Assembly (NCBI RefSeq): GCF_018143015.1
Contig: NC_054742.1
Span: 19,024,158 to 19,088,157, forward strand
Source: Lytechinus variegatus
Lineage: Eukaryota; Echinodermata; Echinoidea; Temnopleuroida; Toxopneustidae
Direction: 5' to 3'
DNA length: 64,000 nucleotides
Part shown: piece after piece, positions 47,801 through 60,112 of the stretch
Numbering within the stretch: the stretch's first letter is position 1
Layout: every line of letters begins with the position of its first letter
Notes under the pieces: model-generated
Told to the model about the DNA's origin: nothing
Databases searched by the model: none
Seen by the model: the letters and a program-made list of their open reading frames with translations, nothing else
Translations under genes and position numbers: made by a program

Positions 47801-50800
47801 AATAATGTTGTTATCATGTCTCTATTATATTTAAAGACATGTGTGTTTATAAAGCACTTATCTATTTCACACTCTTTTTTACTTTTTTGGCTGAAATTCA
47901 TATTTTCCCTCTAAAAAACTACTTTTTGTTTCAAAGTTAAAAACAATGTGGTGGGGTTAGGTGTTATGCTATGGGTCATCAATACATGACACCACCATAA
48001 TGTCTGACTCATTCATTATTGGCCTGGGACTTGTGGCTCAACTTGCCCCTATGCTCAACTTACCCTGCCTTCCCCTATATTGTTATTTCTTATCTGATCG
48101 TGTGTAAACTACTAGTACATATATGTACATGTATGTTCATTGAACCTTTTTTTGAAAATATTTTTCAGAGATCCAGAGAGAATGAGACAGGCCATTGAAG
48201 GATTGTTCAAAACACCACAAAACAACCTTAGCATCTTTAAGGTGAATTGTTGCTTATATGTTTCCTTCTTTATAAAACTAGTTTCTAATGAAGGAATTGT
48301 ATTTTGTGGTTTAGCTGAAGCCATTTTGATGGAGAACCCTCTAAATCATTTACAACACATCAGAAGAAAGAGTTAAACATATGCACATACTGCTCAATAA
48401 TTGTGTTTGTTGTAATATTTTGAATACTTCTAAGGTATCCTTTATCAATCTTAGTTCATTCCTGAAATGAACATTGAAAGGAAAAGTGTTTCAATGAAAT
48501 AGAAAAAGACTTATGCTATCAATTTTAGGAATAAAAATGTGCTTAAATGAAATTTCAAATAACTAGTTGTCACAAATGAGTTTAAGCACAAGGGCATTGA
48601 ACATAACATAGTAGGTTTTTTCTGTTGTTGATATACAAGTATCCCATTTACCATTATAGCTTGTTTATAGAGGTTTATCTGTCCCGCTCCCTTCATAAAA
48701 AAATGAAAATCCTGTTTTTGTCTCACCTGCATAGCAGAGTGAGACTATAGGCGCCGCTTTCCGACGGCGGCAGCGGCATCAACACCAAATCTTTGCCAAA
48801 GGTTAAGTTTTTGAAATGACAGTATAACTTAGAAAGTATATGGACCTAGTTAATGAAACTTGGCCATAAGATTAATCAAGTATTAGTAAACATCCTGCCT
48901 GAGTTTCATGTCACATGACCAAGGTCAAAGGTCATTTAGGGTCAATGAACTTAGACCATGTTTGGGGAATCAACATCAAAATCTTAACCTAAGGTTAAGT
49001 TTTTGAAATGTCATCATAACTTAGAAAATGTATGGACCTAGTTCATGAAACGTGGACATAAGGTTAATCAAGTATCACTAAATATCCTGCAGGAGTTTCA
49101 GGTCACATGACCAAGGTCAAAGGTCATATAGGGTCAATGAACTTTGGCCATGATGGGGTTATTTGTTGAATTACCATCATAACTTTGAAAGTTTATGGAT
49201 CTAATTCATAAAACTTGGACATAATCAAGTATCACTGAACATCCTGTGCGCATTTCAGGTCACATGACCAAGGTCAAAGGTCAATGAACTTTGGCCAAAT
49301 TGGGGGTATCTGTTGAATTACCATCATAACTTTGAAAGTTTATGGATCTAATTCATGAAACTTGGACATAAGAGTAATCAAGTATCACTGAACATCCTGT
49401 GCGAGTTTCAGGTCACATGACCAAGGTCAAAGGTCATGTAAGGTCAATGAACTTTGGCCATGTTGGGGGTATTTGTTGAATTACCATCATATCTCTGTAA
49501 GTGTATTTGTCTAGTTAATAAAACGTGGACATAAGAGTAACCAAGTATCAATAAACATCTTGTGTGACTTATAGTAGTTTTCAAAGTCAGCACTGCTGTT
49601 TTTTTTAATCGCGTGATGCTCCCATCTTTTTATGTCTTTTGGTCTGACGTGGGCAGAGTTTGAGCTCCTGACCTCCTGGTTTTGAGACGGACACTCCACC
49701 AATTGAGCACGCACCTACCTCTTTATAGTCAAATTCTTTGTTTGAAGTACAAGTAATTACTCTTTTTTTTCAGTCAAGTGGTTATTTGCTCTCTTATATA
49801 AATAGTGCATGTTCTTTATAAAATGAATATCAAAAGTGCATATGCTGAATCAGAGATTGGATGAAATATTAATTAAATTTCTCTTCACATGGTCTCTTCT
49901 CCAGTAAAAAGATAAACATATCTATGTAAATTCATTTGCCCCATGAGAAATGATGCTCTCTGGAAGTTCCTCTTTCAAAATATTTATCACTTTATACTCT
50001 TTATCATTTATTGATATAGGATGGTGAACTGATTTATCCAAGAGAAAAAAGGACACTACCAACAGAAGATGATCATGAAAATATCACCATGGCGATAAAG
50101 AGTTGGTTTGGATGCCACAATGAATCTCTGTCATCAGAGGAGTTTTGTATCCCTCCGTCTTTCACTAAAAGGTCAATCACCTTACTATATAATGATTGCT
50201 TTGTTGCTCTGCTGGGCATATAATATTTATGAATTATTACACCTTGTGCAAATTTTGTCATAGCTTCACACTTATTTCTCTTTCTGTTAAAGAATTAGAG
50301 ACAATTCCTGTGGTCATTAAAGTGGCAGTTGACCAATCAATCTGGGGATATAGGCATATTTCAGAATTTGCTTGGCTTGAGTTCCATACAAGGATAATCA
50401 TACAAAGTGCTACAGTATTTCAAAGTTTGCACAATGAGAAATTAATCAAGCAGCTTATCAAATGGCAAAACAATTTTGAGCAATGCTCAAAAGACAGTCC
50501 CATCTTACTATAAGGAAATCCATCATTGTAAAAAAATATTCTACAGGAACTTTGCGCAATGATTTATTTTTTGTGAGTGAAGAGGAAGCATATTGAATTG
50601 TCAAAGCAAAGTTGAATGTGTGATACAGATTATATCTAGAAAATATTTTGAAAACAAAACATGTATTTTAAATGTTGGCATTCCATAGTTGTGGTCGATC
50701 AGATCAATCACAAATCTTAGTGAGACTGGGCCCGTGCCCAATGATGCCATTATGTCAGGGAGAAGAAAGAGAGGGTAATTGATCCAGACTGAGTAACCAG

Positions 50801-53800
50801 AAGAATCAAACTTTTCAATTTTGTTTCTTACAGTGACTGTATTCAAGATATCATAAGTCTTCTAATACAGACCCTATGTCGATCAGATAAAACATCAACA
50901 TTACCAGAGATAAACAAGAGGTCATCACCATGGATACCATGTTTTGAAGGTCAGCAACATGGATCAAGTAAGTTTACTTTATTTATTCAAATACCCAACA
51001 TGCTATCAGATGAAATATGGTTTATTGTCTCACCTGCATAGCAGAGTGAGACTATAGGCGCCGCTTTTCCAATGGCAGCTGCGGCGTCAACACCAAATCT
51101 TAACGGAAGGTTAAGTTTTTGAAATGACAGCATAACTTAGAAATTATATGGACCTAGTTAATGAAACTTGGCCATAAGATTAATCAAGTATTAGTAAACA
51201 TCCTGCCTGAGTTTCATGTCACATGACCAAGGTCAAAGGTCATTTAGGGTCAATGAACTTAGACCATGTTTGGGGAATCAACATCAAAATCTTAACCTAA
51301 GGTTAAGTTTTTGAAATGTCATCATAACTTAGAAAATGTATGGACCTAGTTCATGAAACTTGGATATAAGATTAATCAAGTATCACTGAATATCCTGCAC
51401 GAGTTTCACATCACATGATTAAGGTCAAAGGTCATTTAGGGTCAATTAACTTTATCCGAATTGGGGGTATGTGTTGAATTACCATCATAACTTTGAAACT
51501 TTATGGATCTGATTCATGAAAGTTGGACATAATAGTAATCAGGTATCTCTGAACATCCTGTGCGCATTTCAGGTCACATGACCAAGGTCAAAGGTCAATG
51601 AACTTTGGCTATAATGAGGGTATCTGTTGAATTACCATCATAACTTTGAAAGTTTATGGATCTGACTCATGAAACTTGGACATATGAGTAATCAAGTATC
51701 ACTGAACATCCTATGCGAGTTTCAAGTCACAAGATCAAGGTCATAGGTCATGTAAGGTCAATAAACTTTGGCCATCTTGGGGGTATTTGTTGAATTACCA
51801 TCATATATCTGTAAGTGTATTGGTCTAGCTCATAAAATTTGGACATAAGAGTAACCAAGTATCACTGAACATCTTGTGCGAGTTACAGTAGTTTTCAAAG
51901 TTAGCACTACTGCTATATTGAATTGTGAGATGCAGAGGCATTCCACTTGTTACCTTAATCCACCTATCATATTCTTCACAAATTTCAACATGGAAAGATA
52001 GAATGCATTTTGAAATGAATGAGTGTATTTTGTTCTAATTTTTTCAGATCATAAGAAGGATGCTAGTTCCTATAGACTTGCGAATGGTTGTGTCCTTGGT
52101 CGTATCTTAACTATGCAACATATGGACACTCTTGGTATTGATGTGATACATAAGATATACCAGAGATACATGAATCATCTTTATCAATATCCTGAGCAGA
52201 AGTAAGTACGTCCAAATTAATATTTTTTGCATGGATTACTCTACACAAGCTTTTCAATTTTGTGAATGAATATAAAACTGTATCTTAAGGCCACTGCACA
52301 CCTTACGACTGTTCGCGATCCGATTTGGGAACAAATCGCATTTTGCTCATTTTCTGAAATAGTGAATGGAACATATCATTTTATTTGAAGTTAAGATTAA
52401 TTGAAATAATACTAATATAACCGTTTTGGAAGATTCCAAGCCTTTATTTTAGAGTAAAGACCAAATTAATTTCAAATCTTAGGCAATTGTACGACTGCTA
52501 TGACGTCATTACGACTAGATATTAAATTTGCTTCTATTCCATAAGGATGATAGCACAGATTTGAACACAGGTATTCGTACAATGATTTAGAACATTACTC
52601 AGTTAGATATTCCAAGTCTCAATATTAGCATCAAGTCCTTTTACATTTTATTCTGAAAATGGGTCGCAGACTGATCGTAAGGTGTGCAGTCACCTTAAGT
52701 CATAATTGGCTGAGTTGTTATGGACAGCTCTGCCTAACAATTTAAGTAAATTGAAGGACAAAATCCTTCCAAAGACCTTGATGCTATCAAAACTGACTAA
52801 GGTATTCATGTCTCAAACGTTCTTCAAGTTCCATATTTCTTTGAAAGAGTAAGGTGTGGTTGTCATCTATAACAAATTATACAAAACAAGCATTTCCCCA
52901 AAATTACTGTTTTAATAAATGAAAAGGCAAAGTCACAAATTTTGACTTTTGTACTTCAACAATTCTTGTTTAAAACTGTTTTAGAGTCTTTAATAATTTT
53001 TTTTATGAATGCAAATATTGTAAGTTTTATCTTGTATTGCAGATAAAGATTCAGATTTGTCTTGAATTCTTTTCAGGGAGGGATTAGGCATCACCGACCA
53101 GTCTTTTACAGTTAGCTCATCAACAATTCTAAAGCAGAGATTGAGTGATGATGAGGTACTAGATCTACCAATCCAAGAGTGTGTAAATCTTCTCAAAACC
53201 TACATGATGTCAAGGACAGCTAGGGATTGCTCTATTTTGATTACATTCAAACCAGCAGCCATTTCAAGGTATGCTTAGGACCATGTTATTTCTTGCTTTT
53301 TGAGGCACAGTTCCCTTGTGGAAAGGTAAATGTGCAGCATTTTTTTTTGTAATGGATGTGATCATGCAAGTGTATAAATGTTGCACATTTTAACTTTCAG
53401 AGACTTGCATAAGCTTGTCAATAATTCAACAAGCTTGTCAACGGCAAGCTATTAAGTAGGCTATTTGCAAGCGGAATATATTCTAAGTTTATTAAACAAA
53501 GTTATTTATTTTCCTTTCAATCTGTTTATGCATGAAAAGATTTTGATTTTTTTTGCTCTTGCAAATCATCTTGGACATCAAAATTTCATTGATTTTGATA
53601 GATATTGTCAAATGTTTTAAGTTTATCACAACTATGAAATGATATCCGTAGTGCCTTCTTATAATCTAATTTTACTTTAAACTATTTTTGTTGCCCAAAA
53701 TCCCCAAATTTTTTCCTATATTTTGTCTTTTTGTATCATGCTGCCCGCCTTTCCCTCTCTCTTTCTCTTTCTCAATCCTTTCTTTTCTGTCTCTTCCACC

Positions 53801-53953
53801 CTCAGTACCATGGATGATGATATTGTATCCTTGAAGGAACAGAGATTCCATGTAGCATGTCACCTAGTCGACCTAGATTCTAAGTCACCTGCTAAGATTC
53901 CTTATTACCATAAACAAGAACACCTTATCTCAAACACCTATCATAGCAGGTAA
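38818..53953 (+). CDS. IPPK: Inositol-pentakisphosphate 2-kinase (12 exons)
   Basis: The enzyme phosphorylates the 2-position of inositol 1,3,4,5,6-pentakisphosphate to make InsP6 (phytate). Exons: 38818-38913, 40978-41031, 44343-44429, 45086-45271, 45628-45720, 46178-46236, 48169-48241, 50020-50171, 50834-50967, 52048-52201, 53077-53268, 53806-53953. All junctions are GT-AG and the exons join in frame to 475 aa (human IPPK 491). Family marks seen: EGNSSLVIGH (~21-30, nucleotide-binding N-lobe), ELKPKLGYIP (~139-148, the EIKPK-type motif), KYCPVNLFSGD with RM (residues ~183-197), QNNLSIFKDGELIY (~208-221), MSRTARDCSI in exon 11 and VDLDSK (~448-453, the C-terminal metal-binding DLD). The chosen ATG gives the only frame into EGNSSL; an ATG 8 bp upstream soon stops. 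The stop TAA follows YHSR; GTAATG there could alternatively be a donor. Upstream TTCATCCATAG at about 38748 may be the acceptor of a 5' UTR exon. Confidence 0.93.
38974..40235. mobile_element. TA-flanked DNA transposon or large MITE in IPPK intron 1
   Basis: Left end TACCCCTTTCATATTGCGC, right end GGCCAGTTTGAAAGGGGTA: short inverted repeats flanked by TA. Internal CCGGCGAACTTCGCC-type motifs recur near both ends (CTTCGCCAG, GAAGTTCGCCGG, TTTCGCCAGGG). No transposase frame is evident, so it is probably non-autonomous. Confidence 0.65.
41743..43060 (-). pseudogene. Relic of a THAP / DDE_4-type DNA transposon transposase
   Basis: On the minus strand, from right to left, pieces of a transposase appear. 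A THAP-like stretch (DPPNFALWTRLIKKDNF) lies near 43040-42930. A helix-turn-helix region follows (KLRLNL... SQSTVSQVIST near 42345-42270, then YWPSKRD). The DDE_4 core follows, with CTEIQINLP, YSQYKSRPTLKCLVDIT and, near 41980-41880, EEGDTVMADRGF and VKPPF. The core is split between two frames near 42000, so a frameshift has occurred, and the N-terminal part is in yet another frame. The layout matches ISL2EU/IS4EU-like elements known from sea urchin and fish. Element ends were not found. It lies antisense in IPPK intron 2. Confidence 0.82.
47213..48077. mobile_element. Foldback element built from GGGGTAAGTTGAGCCA motifs
   Basis: The ends AAGGCGGGGTAAGTTG and CAACTTACCCTGCCTT are inverted repeats. 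Inside, the motif GGGG(C/T)AAGTTGAGCCA occurs about eight times in both orientations, for example near 47401-47462, 47668-47705 and 48035-48068. No coding potential. It is located in IPPK intron 6. Confidence 0.75.
48720..49600 (+). repeat. Interspersed repeat with internal tandem units and DR1 motifs, copy 1
   Basis: Begins TCTCACCTGCATAGCAGAGT and consists of about four to five diverged units of 120-190 bp, each with TTGAAATGTCATCATAACTT-like sequence, GGACCTAGTTCATGAAAC, TAATCAAGTATCACT, CACATGACCAAGGTCAAAGG and GGTCAATGAACTT. Four units contain the exact 13-mer AGGTCAAAGGTCA (48922-48934, 49114-49126, 49271-49283, 49424-49436). It lies in IPPK intron 7. A sister copy is at 51026 in the same orientation. 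Confidence 0.85.
49590..49715 (-). mobile_element. SINE head fragment (same family as at 33340)
   Basis: On the minus strand: GTGCTCAATTGGTGGAGTGTC (A-box-like), GGAGGTCAGGAGCTCAAACTC (decayed B box), then GTCAGACCAAAAGACAT and GATGGGAGCATCACGCGATTA. The order matches the SINE at 33340-33541. It directly follows the DR1-containing repeat in IPPK intron 7. Confidence 0.68.
51026..51910 (+). repeat. Interspersed repeat with internal tandem units and DR1 motifs, copy 2
   Basis: Same element as at 48720, same orientation, in IPPK intron 9. AGGTCAAAGGTCA occurs exactly at 51230-51242, 51422-51434 and 51585-51597, and AGGTCATAGGTCA at 51738-51750. The first ~370 bp are nearly identical to copy 1, while later units are more diverged. 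Confidence 0.85.
52285..52698. mobile_element. TTAA-flanked MITE with CACTGCACACCTTACGA ends
   Basis: Left end TTAAGGCCACTGCACACC, right end GGTGTGCAGTCACCTTAA, inverted repeats of about 24 bp continuing into TTACGA/TCGTAA, with TTAA on both sides. The interior includes ACGTCATTACGACTAG. It is located in IPPK intron 10. Confidence 0.83.
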
Positions 53954-55814
53954 TGTCCAATTCTGAGCTGGCAATCAAGATTTCTTACTACAACAAATTT
54001 CATCTAAGCTAAGTATTCAGATATAATGGTTGCAAACTAGACATCAATTTCAAATTGAATCTTGCTATAGTGAACTTGAATTAATGTGTTGACAGAATGA
54101 AATATTGAGGAAAAAATGCATTATGAAACCTCCCAATTTGTTAAAAAATCATTTGTAAATGTATGAGAGAAGTTATAGGACAGAAACTTTGTCTTATATT
54201 CACATTTATAATTTTGCCTCACAATAATTTCACGAATTCCGCATTTAATGAAATCTTGATCAAGTATGTTTGTGATCGTTTGTAGAACTTTTTGTTTTAT
54301 TGGTATAACTTGATATGATTGGTTATCATACATAATTATATTCCACCATTTTTGTGTGTATGAAAATAAGAGTCTGTTTATTTTCCATTATTTTATACAT
54401 CAATTATCATATGTATGAAATGCATATCCTTGATGCTTAAGAATTTTTTCTGATCTATTTTTCAATGTAAGGATAAGATGTATTTCTCTTAGTCAATAAG
54501 GTGGATAATTTAATTGTGTAAAGTGTGTCTGTCAATATCATGAAGCTGTTTAGTAATTAACTTCTGCCTAACTAACAGATAGCATGATGAGCATAATGTT
54601 TTTACAAATTCATTAAATTTGTTCAGTATTAATAATTTGTTTTATAAAACGGGTTCAGAGATGTAGCTATTAGTGTGTATGCAAGTCAAATGATTATGCT
54701 TAAATTTTATGTAACCTCCAAGCCATTTTTCTTGCAGCACTGTGCATTTTGGGTGCATCATTTTCATCATATCGTTTAAACTGAGACACCATCTGAAATA
54801 TGCATTCTTTCAAAGTAAAGGCATGCTGCTGGTGCCACATACATACTAGATACACCTGTGATATAATAGAAGGCAGGTATGACCCACGAATCTATGCAAT
54901 TCTAAGAAAAATTAGAAAGATTCGAGCAACCTTTTCTTTATGAATTCACACTGCTTTCCGTTTTATAAGACAAATAATGCACATTTTTCAAACTTGTGGA
55001 GTTAGTAGCAAATGCAGGCATCTTGGGTTTTTGCAATGACATGCGGATACCGTTGAGTGTGCTGCATCGCCATAGTGTACTGATAAATGTGCATCATATG
55101 TACATTATAGTATTGACACTGAGATAGTCACATTGTATATACGCCACAGACATGGAAATGACTAAAACAGTAAATATTGCTCTCTCAACTGGATATATTA
55201 TGCCCTATATTCCTTGGATATCAATCTCAGTTGAGTGCTTTATATGGTGCTTAAATATACATTAAATACATGTATACCTGAAAGATTTACTGAAATATTT
55301 TGCCTTATATGTTTAAAGTTTACTTTATATATGCTGCAATTTTTCTGTTACTAGTTTCTTATTCATTGTTGCAGATTATCATTTAATCATGTATTGAAAA
55401 AAGTGGAGTGAATTGTGTGCATTGTGAGTAACAAGAGTCCTACTAATCATTACTATTTCATAAACCTCTGAAGTATTATTTTAAATCGATTTTCAATTTA
55501 TGTTTGTAAAAGGAAATTCAAATGATTATCAAGGAATTACTTGTTTGTTGAAATTAAGGATGAGTAGTGAACAGGTTTAAACAAGAAACAACCAAATGTA
55601 TTGCAGAATTCATCATTTCCTGATGAATAACTATTTTCTCAGTGTGCTATTTTGATGAGTAAGAAGGCATTATATATCATAATCTGACTGTTGTGATCAT
55701 AAAGTAAACAAATGATTAGACTGAAGCATATGTTGTATTTCACATTCTGGTGTTGCCATGAAACATGGATATAAATAAGTTTTTTAAATGGACTCATGAT
55801 CATTTTCTGCTTTG
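53954..55814. other. 3' flank of IPPK
   Basis: AT-rich DNA with no recognised gene, RNA or repeat family. The IPPK 3' UTR must start here, but I could not fix its polyadenylation site. Confidence 0.45.
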
Positions 55815-56376
55815 TTAAAGGGATGGTCTGGGCTGAAAATATTTATATCTTAATACATAGAGGAGAGTTCACTGAGCAAAATGCAGAAAATTTCATCAAA
55901 ATCAGATAACAAATAATGTTATTGAAGTTTAAAGTTTAGCAATATTTTTTTTTTAACAGTCATCATGAATATTCATTAGGTGAGCTGGTGATGTCACATC
56001 TCCACTTTCCATTTTGTTATCTTATTACATAAAATCACATTTTCTTCACTATTTCATACTTGTGTGAATTATATGTCTCCCTTATAATGAAATAAGTTGC
56101 AGCAATAAATATCTAATGCACTAAATCAGATGTCAATCCAATTTTTCTAGTTCGTGGAGGAAAACATTTGAATAAGCCTATTTTCATATAGTAAAATACA
56201 AAAGAAAAAGTGGAGATGTGACATGATGACTGTTTTCACAAAATATTGCTAAACTTAAAATTTCAATAACTTTATTATTTGTTATCCGATTTTGATGAAA
56301 TTTTTGGCATTTTGCTCAGTGAACTCTACTCTATTTATTAAACTACAAATACTTTCAGCCTGGACCATCCCTTTAA
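55815..56376. mobile_element. TTAA-flanked foldback MITE with AAAGGGATGGTC ends
   Basis: Starts TTAAAGGGATGGTCTGGGCT and ends AGCCTGGACCATCCCTTTAA. The arms are long: AATTTCATCAAAATCAGATA and its complement, TGAGCAAAATGC and GCATTTTGCTCA, GATGTCACATCTCCACTTT and its near-complement. At 562 bp, it is the same architecture as the other TTAA MITEs but a separate family. Confidence 0.88.
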
Positions 56377-59300
56377 AGCCATTTTCAGGTTTCACAGGGC
56401 CTTAATCAAGAACGAAAATATGAGTTGACAAATCGATATAATTATCATTCAGAACTAATTGCCCTCTGATGGTGTAATATACTATAAGTATTTTGTTGAA
56501 AATGCTCTATGAAAACCAAAGAATTTATATTTGTCTTAGTTTTTAGCGATGATTGCAAATCATAATTTTAAAAAATAAATAACTGAGAATTAGTGATGAT
56601 AATAATAATAACAACAGAACAGTTCTTATATAGGCATTGTACTTTTTAAAAGTCTCAATGCAAGTTAGGAAAATGAAAGAAGAAAAGATGAGGGGAAAGC
56701 TGCTGGTAATGCTCTGGTGATATTATCAATGCAAAGTTGAAAAACCCAATTTTATCAACTTGTATTAAATTGTGTGGGATACTTACTATTCCAGAATTCC
56801 ATTGATGCGTGCATAATCCCCCATTCACCATAAAACTTTGTAAAACAGCTACATTCTATAAGCCTTTATGAAGAGATCTTAGATTTCAAACAGGTTTGTA
56901 TTTATTTACTTTATATCTATGAATTATTTTGTTAATATTGGACAGGCATGAAATCTAAAGATTTGTGCAGAATTTGTATTGAAATTGTTTATTTTCCAAA
57001 CTACGTAAATGTAGTTGTATATTTTTATTTCATCAAAATATCCAGAGAAGGTTTTATTTCATATATTTATATTTTCTTTGCTATTATCTGCATTGTAATA
57101 TCCCCTTGTTTAAAATATTTTATTAAATTCTGTTTAATTTCATTTGACATTATTTCTTGGGGCTTCTAATGGTTATCATTTACATTTGCAAATGGTTCAA
57201 GGGTAATGGGCAGTCTACTAAAGAAAGCCCAATATATGTACAGTAGTTATGAATGAAATTAGACATCTTGGAATAATGCAGTAATCTAATCATTTCTATA
57301 ATTGATGTAAAGTTGTTGGACGTTACCATGAAATCATTCATAATAAATGCTACAAAATATATTGTATATTTACATTATATCTGTGAATTGTCTTTACTTT
57401 CTTCTATAGATGTATTATAATGATAATTATGCTTGTAACATGTTGCATATATTTTATGCATCTTCCCTGTGAACAAATTGATGTAAGATAGATAGCGAGA
57501 GAGAGAGAAAGAAAGAGAGAGAGAGAGGGGGGAGAATAAGGTAAAGTGATAGGGAATCATATCACTTCATCATAATAGAACAATCAGAAAAATTCCATTT
57601 AGTTTTATTCTAATCATTTTGTAAATTTTAAAGAGAGTTCACCATTATAGCTGTCCATGCCAGCCAAAATATCAAATACAATATCAAAATTTCAACATTG
57701 CAAATATACCGGTAAACAAAACAAATTTTAATGCATGGGAACATTTGCAGGAGTTTGGGATCACAGTCTTTTCCTAGTTTTGCACTTGCCTGAACATGAA
57801 TTCTGTCAAGACATTTATCTCCTCTAACATGACAATGGTAAATTCCCCAAAGTCTGCGAAAATCTAGTAACATAATGTACGCAACGAACACAAACTTCAC
57901 ACATGTAATACATATAAAGATATTCATTTTAAAAATCTGACTCAAAATGATGGAAAATAATTAATTTTGGGCATTTCATAAGACGACTTCAAAATACAGC
58001 GTTTCTCATCAAAATCCCTGTGTGTAAAGTGAATGGGTTCGCAGACATGGGGCACCATCTTTTTGTTCAATCTAAAAATAGCCGGCCAATGTTTTTTTCA
58101 AGAAAATTGTATATTTCAATTTTTAAATCGTTAGATGTGTAGACTTTTTTTACCACCATCATACTTTGTTAATCTCCATTTCACTTAATACAAAGGGAAA
58201 TCCCATCTATAAGAATTTAGGGTCCTAAATTAAGGCAGGGACATGCTCACGTCCCTGATTAAGGTGAGTCATCTCAAATGCAGTAAAGTTCAAGCATAGG
58301 GGCATTGATATTAATTAAATATTAATGAAAACAAATGAATGCATACATGTATATGGTATAGTGCTTTATTCCTTTGTAGCTGTCCAACTGTAATTTTGTG
58401 GATGATCAGCATTCAGGACATACGACTTGTTAGTACTTGATTAATGGGTATTAAGTAGTTGATACCTTCATAATAGTTATTGGAAGCAAATTATGATATT
58501 AACTGAATTTTTGTATAAAAATTGGATGTAAAGAGATAGAGCTGAAGAGTTAGGTAACTGTTCATTCTCTTTCTATTTGTGCAGTACAAAAAAAAATCGT
58601 GTTGAACAATTCAATAAATTTGACAATTTTACAAGTTATGTAAAAAACAGAATTATCAAAGTTCAAACATTCAATTTTTACATATTTCAGTGATAAAGAA
58701 ACTCTTTGTTGAATCAAAATAATTAGAAATACTGAAGTGCAAGTATTTGTATGATTACAGCAGAATCAATATAAAATATATTTCACGATACAAATAAATA
58801 TGCATCGATCATCAACCAATCATGTTATACGCACGCTTATACCTGTCAGTGTGAAACTATGCAAAACTTTTTGTAGCTTATTTTGTTGGATATTTTGACA
58901 AAAATTTCCATGTCAGGCTTATTCTATATTAACAGAAACATATAAGGTGGACTTAGGATTGGCTGATATTTCAAAGTTTTTATTTTTGTTGTTGAAGTTG
59001 AGGATTCTGACAACAAACGGCAGGATTGTCCATTTGATTTCACCATCAATTTATCCTTTATACATTTGAAGAGCCTGTTTTATGATTTGAAAAATCACAT
59101 GCTTTTTTTTCATGATTAAATGACAAAAACCCTATACCGTATACCCCGGCCGTCTACCTTTACCAGACAAAAAGTACATATAACGTCAGTCTACTCAAGA
59201 ATGTATTTAATAGTTTGGTCTTTCAAGAAAGATGAACTTTTTAATGGCCTGTATAAAATGATGTATCTGATGACATTTTTTTATCAACATACAGGACAAA

Positions 59301-59429
59301 TAATTTCTTTTTTTAATGAGATCGGGGGGATCTGGAAGGTATTGAAAATCATATCTTGTTCTGCATGCATCAGGCCACGCCTCCCTCCATGTGTGTTTTT
59401 GTTTACTAGTATAACGATCTAAAAATACG
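56377..59429. other. Intergenic DNA with a GA microsatellite
   Basis: No gene is recognised. A GAGA/GAAA run lies at about 57498-57536. The 105-aa minus-strand frame at 57628-57945 shows no family motif. Otherwise AT-rich sequence without visible structure. Confidence 0.45.
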
Positions 59430-60010
59430 ATCAACCGCATGGTGCGGTACTCTCTGCTTACGACAGCACCTTGGACCCCGCTAGCCGCTGGCGATGGCTC
59501 ACGCTGCGCTGCACTGACCTCGTAAAAAATGTCGGTCTCAGTCAAGTAGCGGTACGGTATGGTTGCATCTTTGGTCTGCATCATCATAGGGATATACGGT
59601 ACCGGTAACTAGTGGTCTGCTTGCAGTTAGTTGGGCAGTGAATTAACGCATAGCAGTCTCGCAACCCCACTCCCGGCCGGCCGCCCGAGCGCTCCAGTCC
59701 TGGGATTACTGTCTCTCGAGCTCCTTGTAACTTGCAGAAATTTGCTGCCTGTCTGCTGTAGGAGGCCTACACAAACTGACATAACATCATCAATTTCAAA
59801 TTCAAGTTGCCATTGTTTTCAGAGGAAAGCGGCGACACCTACTAATACTACGGTGCTGGGTGGTCTACTACGTTGTCGATCAAGCATTCTATTTTTTCTA
59901 GGCCTAAAAAATTCTACATGAATGTGAATTAAATAAGGCGAGACATTGGAGAATAAGGTTTAAGTCTGCAAAATTGGAAATTAAAAGTTTGATTGTAGAC
60001 TACTGCAACG
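59430..60010 (+). promoter_or_regulatory. Possible promoter and untranslated first exon of a gene beyond the window
   Basis: About 59430-59770 is clearly richer in GC and CpG than its surroundings (CCGGCCGGCCGCCCGAGCG near 59672). It is followed by a transition to normal AT-rich sequence and a strong plus-strand splice donor CAACG|GTAAGTATC at 60011. No long coding frame ends at that donor. This fits a non-coding first exon, but no downstream exon is visible before 64000. A 126-aa minus-strand frame crosses the block and has no recognised domain. Confidence 0.3.
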
Positions 60011-60112
60011 GTAAGTATCACTTGTCAAAATACAACAGAAATTATAATTTTCTTTAAATTAATAGGTTCTAACTTCTACTGTTCTTCACATTTCAGCGAG
60101 TGGAGTAGACTC

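Noticed and set aside
57628-57945. 105-aa minus-strand frame
   Set aside because: No family motif, no splice context, and a hydrophobic composition typical of translated AT-rich DNA.
59207-59587. 126-aa minus-strand frame over the GC-rich block
   Set aside because: No recognisable domain, no paralogue in the window, and open frames are expected by chance in GC-rich DNA.
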